64,000 bases of DNA, taken from the NCBI GenBank assembly GCA_948144175.1, contig CANXME010002659.1, forward strand, positions 99,769-163,768, written 5' to 3'. The number at the start of each line of letters is the position of its first letter. Position 1 is the first letter of the stretch. Of this stretch, positions 52,583-61,500 are shown piece after piece. Position numbers and translations under genes: made by a program. The notes under the pieces are model-generated. The model was not told where the DNA came from and searched no databases. It saw nothing but the letters and a program-made list of their open reading frames with translations. This DNA is from Closterium sp. NIES-65. Taxonomy: Eukaryota > Streptophyta > Zygnematophyceae > Desmidiales > Closteriaceae.

Positions 52583-55500
52583 ATGGCGGAGAATGAGTGG
52601 CTATCGGGTTATTTGGACGCGATTCTAGAGCGCGGAGGCGCGCCGATGGACACTGACAAGAAGGAACGGCTGGATCTATCGGAGATCAAGGGTCAGAGCG
52701 GCACAGCCGTCCGATACTTTGTGAATGAGATCAAGGATTCGAGCGAGGAGGAATTGCATCGCACGTGGATGAAGGTATCGCACATGAGCGATGGAAGTGT
52801 CGCACAAGAGCGGTGAAGATGTCGCACATGTTTAATGGAAGCGTCGCGACTCGAAATTGTCGCACGCGGATATGTGTCTCGCATGGGTGAACACATCGCA
52901 TATGTAGGCATGCACTTGAGGGCGTGTCGCACACAATCGTTTTGCACAATGTCTTAATGCGTTCTTTGCTTTGATCCGTGATCTGCACAGGCGACAGCGA
53001 TGAGCGACGAAAAAGGGTCCCGAATGGAGAATTTCACGTGGCGAATCTGGCACCTGTCACGGAAAAAGAAGCAGGTATGCAGCGCATACCGACTGTAATG
53101 TTTAGGTATTTGTTGGGAAACAAAGAATAATCATAGAATGCGTCTTCTAACCTGGAAAAGCATCTTCGTGTCATCGCTGTTTTGTCTTTCTGGCACTTCG
53201 TAGCCTTGCGATTCCCCACATCTTTCCTTAATCTCCTGATTTCTTACATCAGCCAGTATTCTTTTATGCCCCCCAATCATCTCCCTTTTACACCAGCCAG
53301 TATCCCAAACCCCCCCACCTCCAAACCTTCCCAAATTCTCCCCCAACAATGCCCGAAATCTATAACGATCTCTGCCTTCCATGGCGCTTCTTGCCTCAGT
53401 TGGAGCAGGAAGCTTCGCGGATAGAGGAGGAGCAGCAGCAGCACGACAAGGAGGAGGCTGAGCTGGACATAGAGGAGGAAGAGGACACCCCCGACTCCAC
53501 CCTCCCGGACTCCCTCTCTCTGCTTCATGAGGACAGAGCCAACACCGATTCGTATTCCCCTCACTCTCTCCAAGAACATGTCCTTCTCAAATTCCTTTTC
53601 CTCCGGGACCTTCTGCCGCCCGTGCAGTTGGAGCAGGAAGCGTCGCGGATCAAGGAGCAGCAGCAGCACGACAAGGAGGAGGCTGAGCTAGACATAGAGG
53701 AGGAGGACGGCCCTGATGACGACGCCCTCCCGGACGCTTTATCCGGTGCTGACGTGGCTGCTGACGTGGACAAGGCCGGGGATGACCTGCTGGATTCCAG
53801 TGCCAACGTGGCAGCAGCTCAGGCTGCGGCAGCAAAGGCTGCAGCGGAGAAGGAGTCCCGGGGGAGGAGGGAGAACCAGCAGCAGGGGGAGAGGCAGAGG
53901 GAGGTGCCTGCTGGTGCAGGGTTGACTGCTGAGGCGCCTGGGAGGGACCCGCTTGAGCATGGCACGGAGAAGAGGCTCTATATTGTCATGATCAGGTGAG
54001 CCTTGGGATTGCCGTGACTGGGTGAGCTTTGGGGTTGCCGTGACTAGGTGAGTGTATGGGTTTTTTAACCAGATGGGTTGCTGAGGCGCTCGGGAGGGAT
54101 CCGCTTGAGCATGGCACGGAGAAGAGGCTCTATATTGTCATGATCAGGTGAGCCTTGGGATTGCCGTGGCTAGGTGAACCTTGGGATTGCCATGATCAGG
54201 TTAGCCTTGAGAATGGCATGATTTGGCAGGCCTTGGAATTGTCGTGATCGGGTGAGCCTTGGGATTGTCATGATCAGGTGAGCCTTGGCATTTTCATGAT
54301 CAGGTGAGCCTTGGCATTGTCTTGATCAGATGAGCCTTGGGATTGTCGTGATCAGATAAGCCTTGGGATTGTCGTGATCAGATGACCCTTGGGATTGTCA
54401 TGATCAGGTGAGCATTGGCATTGTCATGATCAGATGAGCCTTGGGATTGTCGTGATTCGATGAGCCTTGGGATTGTCATGATCATGTGAGGCTTGGGATT
54501 GTCACGATCATTGTCATGACAAATGTTACAAGTGCTTCGCCACACGAACAGACGAGGTACATCCACACCTCACCAGCAACCACATAGAAGGATCATTGCT
54601 TGCAATCGCAACGAAACGAAGGTGCGGGTGCAAATCAATGAAGTTTTCTTGCATGCGTTCATTCGATCAACGCATTGTGCATGCGCATGCGCGTTGTGTT
54701 CGTTTCCCTGCTGCCCCATGCAGCATCCATGGGTTGGTGCGTGGAGAGAACATGGAGCTGGGCCGAGACTCGGACACGGGCGGCCAGGTATGCAACTGTC
54801 CCGTGTGCTGCCCTCGCATGTGCTGCCCTCACGTGTGCTGCCCTCACGTGTGCTGCCTGCCCCTGCATTCTGCCCTTCCTTTCTACTTTGATTAGAGGCA
54901 GATTGTTGCACGGGTGGGAATTTTTTTCGCTGTGTATCACACCCTTGTTCCCTGCCGTCTTATCGTCGCGTGGTATTCTTTCCTTCTTCCCCTCGACCTA
55001 CTCCTTTCTTCCTTCCCCCCCCACTGCTTGCAGGTGAAATACGTGGTGGAGATCGCGAGAGCCCTGGCGTCCATGCCTCAAGTGTACCGTGTGGATCTGC
55101 TCACACGCCAGATCGTTGCTCCTGGGGTAAGTGGTTGTGAGTGGTGGTGAGCGGTGCTGAGTGGTGTTAAAGAGGTGGAGAGTGGTGCGGGTGGGTTTGG
55201 AGCTGCTCGTTAGGAAAGAGGGAACACCCTGGCGTACATGCCAAAGGTGTGTGTGTGTGTGTGCGCTGCGTGGATCTGCTTACCCACCAAAATCCTCGCT
55301 GCACTACGACTCGGATGAGCTGATAGTGGCTGCGAGCGCGGGCTGGCTCTTGGCCCACTGACGGAACCCTTGCCAACCGCACCCAACCACTCCCCCTCCC
55401 TTCCTGCTTCCCAGGTGGACTGGTCGTATGGAGAACCCTCAGTAATGATCATCTCCCTGCACTACGATCCGGACGGGCTGATAGCGGGGGAGAGCGTGGC

Positions 55501-58500
55501 CGCCTACATCATCCTGTCCTTAGCTCACTATATGAACCCTTGCCAACCGCACCCAACCACTTCCCAGGTGGACTGGTCGTATGAAGAACCATCCGAAATG
55601 ATCAGCTCCCTGCGCTACGATCTGGACGGGCTGATAGCGGGGGAGAGCGTGGGCGCCTACATCATCCGCCTGTCGTGCGGCCCACTAACTGAACTCTTGC
55701 CAACCGTACTCAACCGCACACACGCCCTCTCCCCTCATTCCCTGGTACTCAGGTGGACTGGTCATACGGAGAGCCCTCAGAGATGCTCAGCTCCCTCCGC
55801 TACGACCCCGACGGGCTGATAGCGGGGGAGAGCGCGGGCGCGTACATCATCCGCCTTTCGTGCGGCCTGCGCGACCAGCACCTGCGCAAGGAGGCGCTGT
55901 GGCTGCCCCTTGGCCCACTCACTGAACCCCTGCCTACCGCACTCAACCGCGTACACACGCCCCTCTCCTCTTCTCCCTGCTCCTGTTTCCCCATTCTCCC
56001 TGTGCTTTAGGTCGATTGGTCATACGGCGAGCCCTCAGAGATGCTGAGCTCTCTCCGCTACGACCCGGATGGGCCCAAGTGGGGGAGAGCGCGGGGGCTT
56101 ACATCATCCGCCTACCCTGCGGCCCGCGAGACCAGTACCTGCGCAAGGAGGCGCTCTGGCCCCACGCCCACCAGTTTCTCTTTTTGCCGGCCCTTGGTTC
56201 AACCACTGACTTAACCCCTGCCAACCGCACTCAGCCGCACCCACACGCCCCTCCTCCCATCTCCCCCATTTCCTGTTTCTCCCCACGATTTTAGGTCGAT
56301 TGGTCGTACGGAGAACCCTCAGAGATGCTGAGCTCTCTCCGCTATGACCCGGACGGGCTGATAGCGGGGGAGAGCGTGGGCGCGTACATTATCCGCCTGC
56401 CGTGCGGGCCACGAGACCAGTACCTGCGCAAGGAGGCGCTGTGGCCGTACGTGGACGAGTTTGTGGACGGGGCTCTCACGCACATCATGCATATGTCCAG
56501 GGAGCTGGCGGATCAGATCGGGGATGGACAGCGCGTGTGGCCGTATATGATCCACGGGCACTATGCCGATGCTGGGGACATAGCAGCACTGCTCTCAGGT
56601 GGGTGCTTCTGTGCAATCGTGTTTGTCATGCCTCCTGCGTTTCTCTGTCCAGGTGCACTGGACGTGCCCATGGTCCTTACTGGCTACTCCCTTCCGAACT
56701 AATCAGAGCAGCTGCTGAAGCAGCACCCCCTCCCATTCTCCCCTCCTCTCCTCCTCGCCCCCCGGCCCAACCTGTCCAGGTGCACTGAACGTCTCCATGG
56801 TCCTAACCGGGGGCACTCTCTGGGGCGCAACAAGCTGGAGCAGCTGCTGAAACAGGGCCGCATGACTCGCGCCGAGATCAACACACAGTACGCCATCGAC
56901 CGGCGCATCGAAGCCGAGGAATTCTCCCTGTACGCAGGAGATCTGGTGGTCTCGATTCCCCTGCCTCCATTCCCCAACCCCCTTCCTTTCTCCGCTCCCC
57001 TGCCATTCCCTCTCCTCTGATGTGTCCAGGTGCACTGAACGTCCCCATGGTCCTAACTGGTCATTCCCTGGGCCGAAACAAGCTGGAGCAGCTGCTGAAG
57101 CAGGGGCGCATGAGCCGCTCAGAGATCAACACCCAGTACGCCATCGACCGGCGCATCGAAGTTGAGGAGTTCTCTCTCGATGCGGCAGAGCTGGTGGTGG
57201 CATTTCCCCAGCTTCCATTCCCAAAACGCCCTTCCTTTCTCCCTTCCCCTGCCATTCCCTCTGGTCTGTCCAGGTGCACTGAACGTGCCCATGGTGTTAA
57301 CAGGCCACTCTCTGGGCCGAAACAAGCTGGAGCAGCTGCTGAAGCAGGGCCGCATGAGCCGCGCCGAGATCAACACGCAGTACGCCATCGACCGGCGCAT
57401 CGAAGCGGAGGAATTTTCTCTCGACGCAGCAGAGCTGGTGGTGACGAGCACGCGGCAGGAGGTGGAGGAGCAGTGGGGGCTGTACGATGGCTTTGATGTG
57501 CGCCTGGAGAGGGTGCTGCGCGCCCGGCAGCTCCGAGGGGTCAGCTGCCACGGCCGCTTCATGCCGCGCATGGCGGTGAGTACACATGAGCGCACGGGTT
57601 GCAGGGGGTTAAGGGTTTAAGGGGTAAAAGTGGAGGAGGTGGAGGAGCAGTGGGGGCTGTATGATGGCTTTGACGTGCGCCTGGAGAGGGTGCTGCGCGC
57701 CTGGCAGTTAAGGGGAGTCAGCTGCCACGGCCGCTTCATGCCCCGCATGGCGGTGAGTATGGGAATACAGGGTTTCGGGTTTTTGTCAGGAGATTGAGAA
57801 AAGGGAGGAGGAGGAGGAGGAGGAGGAGGAGGAGGAGGAGGAGGAGGAGGAGGAGGAGGAGGAGGAGGAGGAGGAGGAGGAGGAGGAGGAGGAGGAGGAG
57901 GAGGCCAGGAGAGGGGAAAAGGTGATACTCGGGGCTAAGGGTTCTGAACCTTACACCCTCTCCCACCACCCCCACTGCCGTAACAGTTCCCCGTGCAACA
58001 GTGACACGGATGGAGAGGTGGAGTACATACAATGGGGAGGAACTGTTGGGCAGTGGGGGTGGTGGGAGAGGGTGTAGGGTTCAAAACCCCTAGCCCTGAG
58101 TACTAAACTATTCCCTTTCATCCCTTAAAATGCGGTCATCCCTGTCATAGCTCCCAGCTATTCGAACCTTGCTTCACCCCTTCCTTCAATCACCCCCCAT
58201 CCGCTCCGTCCCATTCCTGTTCCTCCCCACCCCCTTTATCCATCAGGTCATCCCCCCAGGAATGGATTTCTCCAATGTGGTCGTCCCAGACATCGACGGC
58301 TCTGATTCGCCCGGGCCTGAGCCTCCCATCTGGGCCGAGGTAGTTAACAATTTTTCTGTAGGACATTTCTTCATTGTAGCGTCATGACGTTTAAGATGAG
58401 TCATAGGAGGTATGGAAGAACGACTCGTGTTTGTAGCACATCTTGTTGTACTTGAGCCAATGTTTGTGATCGTCACGCTCCAACCAAAGCTGTGATGATC

Positions 58501-61500
58501 GTCTTTCGTAGACGGTCCTTGCGTCCAATTCCTAGAAAAGTCCATTCCTTTGTCCAACCCGCACAAACCCATCCCCTGGCTCTCGCACTCCTCACCTCAC
58601 CCCCTTTCCTTGTTCCCCCTTCTCTTTCCGCACATCTATGCACCTGTTTTTTCATTTCCTTTGTTCTTCATATTCAGAACCCCGGATGCGGTGCGTTCAT
58701 CTCCGTGCGAACTGAGATAACGTAATCGCTTATTGCACTGAAGGAATATGTGAATTCGCATATTCCTTTAGTGCAATAAGCGAATAAGTTATCTCGATTC
58801 TCACTGAGATGAACGCATCACGTCGTGAGCTTCTAATATGAAGTCAAAAATAGGTGCTTGTGCGGGTTAAACAAAAGATTATCTTTCCTCTCCCCCCAAC
58901 TCTTCCCCCCCCCCCCCATCCCCTCAACTCTCCCCCAGGTTCGCAAGTTCTGGTCCAACCTGCTCAAGCCCAACATCCTGGTCCTCTCTGCTTCACTCCC
59001 TGTTCCATGTGTGTTCCCCTCCTTTTCCCCCCCCCCATCTATCCCCCTCTCCCCTCCTGCCGTCCCTCCCCTTACCAGGTGCGCAAGTTCTGGTCCAACC
59101 CCCACAAGCCCATCATCCGGGCCCTTTCCTCCCCTCCCGCATTTCCCTGTCTAATTTCCCCTCCTTTTCTACCTCTCCCCTGTTGCTTCATCTTCTCCCC
59201 TTCTCCAGGTGCGCAAGTTCTGGTCCAACCTGCACAAGCCCATCATACTGGCCCTGGCCCGCCCCACCTGCCCCTCCTCCCTTGTTCCACCTTCCCACCC
59301 CCCTCACATGTGTTCCTCCCCCGTTCGCTCTCCCCCTTCTCCCCCTCCCACAGTGTGCGCAAGTTCTGGTCCAACCCGCACAAGCCCATCATCCTCGCCC
59401 TGGCTCGTCCCGACCCCAAGAAGAATCTCACCACGCTTGTGCGCGCCTTTGGGGAGAGCCAGGCTTTAAGGGACCTCGCCAACCTGGTGAGTGGGGGAAT
59501 TTCGTGAGATGCACAAGAGAGTCATGTGGTTTGGTTCTCCCCTTACCCACTTGTGAGAGGCCCGACTGTGATAAGTTTGTTTTTGAGGCGCCTCAAAAAT
59601 CGACTACTGATAACTTTATCTTGGAGCCCCACGAAGAATTTTGCACGGGCTAGCTGAGAGAGTCCTGGCAAGTTTGGCGAGTCCGAGGGAACAAGACATG
59701 TGTGTCGCTTGCTATGTGGCGACTCTGAAATCGGCATGTCTCGTGATGTACAAGAGTCTCCCGTATTGCAAGGGATGATGTTCTTATGTTTACCCTCCAC
59801 AACAACCCCTCCCATCCCCACCTCAGAGGGTCCTTTGTATTGATGCTGTGGAGGGTAGAGGCATGCATAGAGGCATGCATGTCTAAAAGGTAAAGCAACG
59901 ACAATCCCCTAACCCCATCTCTCTCTTCCCCCTCCCCACTCTGCGCTGCAGTGCCTGGTGATGGGCAATCGAGACGACATTGACGCCATGAGTGCGGGCA
60001 ACGCTGAGGTGCTGACGACAGTGCTGAAGCTGATAGACAAGTACGACCCTGTACGGGCAGGTGGCCTACCCCAAGCACCACAAGCAGGCTGAAGTGCCCG
60101 ACATATACGCCCTCGCTGCCAAGTCCAAGGTGAGGGGAGGCAGGTGGTGGGTGTGCTGTGTTAAGTCAGCTGTGGTGTAGTGTGGTGCGGTGCATCATGG
60201 CGTGGTGCTAGGGGGTGCTGACAGCGGCGGGTGCTGAAGCTGATAGACAAGTACGACCTGTACGGTCAGGTGCCCTACCCAAGCACCACAAGCAGGCTTG
60301 AAGTTCCCGAAATCTATGCGCTTGTTACTAAATCTAAGGTGAGCAGAACAGGGATCCAGGCCCGTGGTAGGTGCGCTGTGGTTGCTGTGTGGTGTGGTGC
60401 ATGGTGCAGTGCCGTGTGGTGCGGTATGTTGTAGTGTGTCTGTCAACATCGTAAGGGTCACGTCACAGGGTAGGGTGTGTAAGGGGTCACGTCACAGGGT
60501 AGGGTGTGTAAGGGGTCACTGCAAGCAGGCTGAAGTGCCGGGCTGTTTTTGAGACGTCTCAAAAACAACCTCGCTTCACGTGTGTAAGGGGTCACCGCAA
60601 GCAGGCTGAATTGCCGGGCATCTATGCCGTCGCTGCCAAGTCAAGGTGAGGAGAACAGGGACAGATGTCAAGGACTTAGATATTCTCCACACCTACCTCG
60701 ATCCAGGCAGGTGGTAGTTGTGCTGTGGTGTTGTCAAGTGTGGGTGCTGTGTCCCCTCCTCCTGTTTCTCCTCTTTGGGGTGCGTTTGTGAACCCAGCAC
60801 TCGTGGACTCCCGGTGTGATGTCTCAACCAGCTGACCTTTGTCATCCCAAGCCTCTGCAACCCTCTTTTCCCGCCTCTCCTCTCCAGGGCGTGTTTGTGA
60901 ACCCAGCGCTAGTGGAGCCATTCGGCCTCACGCTCATCGAGGTACGGCCTCATATTCTGATGCTGATTCTGTAACTTCAAACCTGAATTTTGATTATGAT
61001 CATCGCAATCTCATTCCTTTGGCCTCTTTCCTTTGGTTGCTTTTGTGTTAGGCAACCGCTCACATGCAATGCAATGCAACATAAAGATAGCGTTTGATTT
61101 AAAACTGAAGGGGCAGATGGTATTCTCTCCCTGTCGGCCTTCCCGTTTCCATGGGGCCATCTCTGTTCCATTCCCCTTCTCTCTTTCATCCTCCCACTCC
61201 CCTGCTGTCTCCCACTCGCCCTCCCCTCGCCATTCCAACCCCTGCCTTCCCTCCCCTTCTTCTCATCTCATGCCTTTCTCCATTCGCCATATTTCGCCCC
61301 TCTTCCAACACATCACAGGCAGCAGCGCACGGCCTCCCCATGGTGGCTACAAAGAACGGAGGCCCAGTGACATCCAGAAGGTGAGTGCTTTCTGGGTACC
61401 CACGTGAAAATACTATCACCTGGTTACCAGGTGTTCTTCTGTGCATCTCTCTAGCCCGCTTGGCTTCAAGAGCACGGCATGCCTGCCCATGATGCCCCAA

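Noticed and set aside
54523-54891. An independent gene with a 122-codon frame
   Set aside because: It overlaps SPS exon 4 and its introns in a shifted frame; the [18 protein letters not shown] reading of SPS explains the region.
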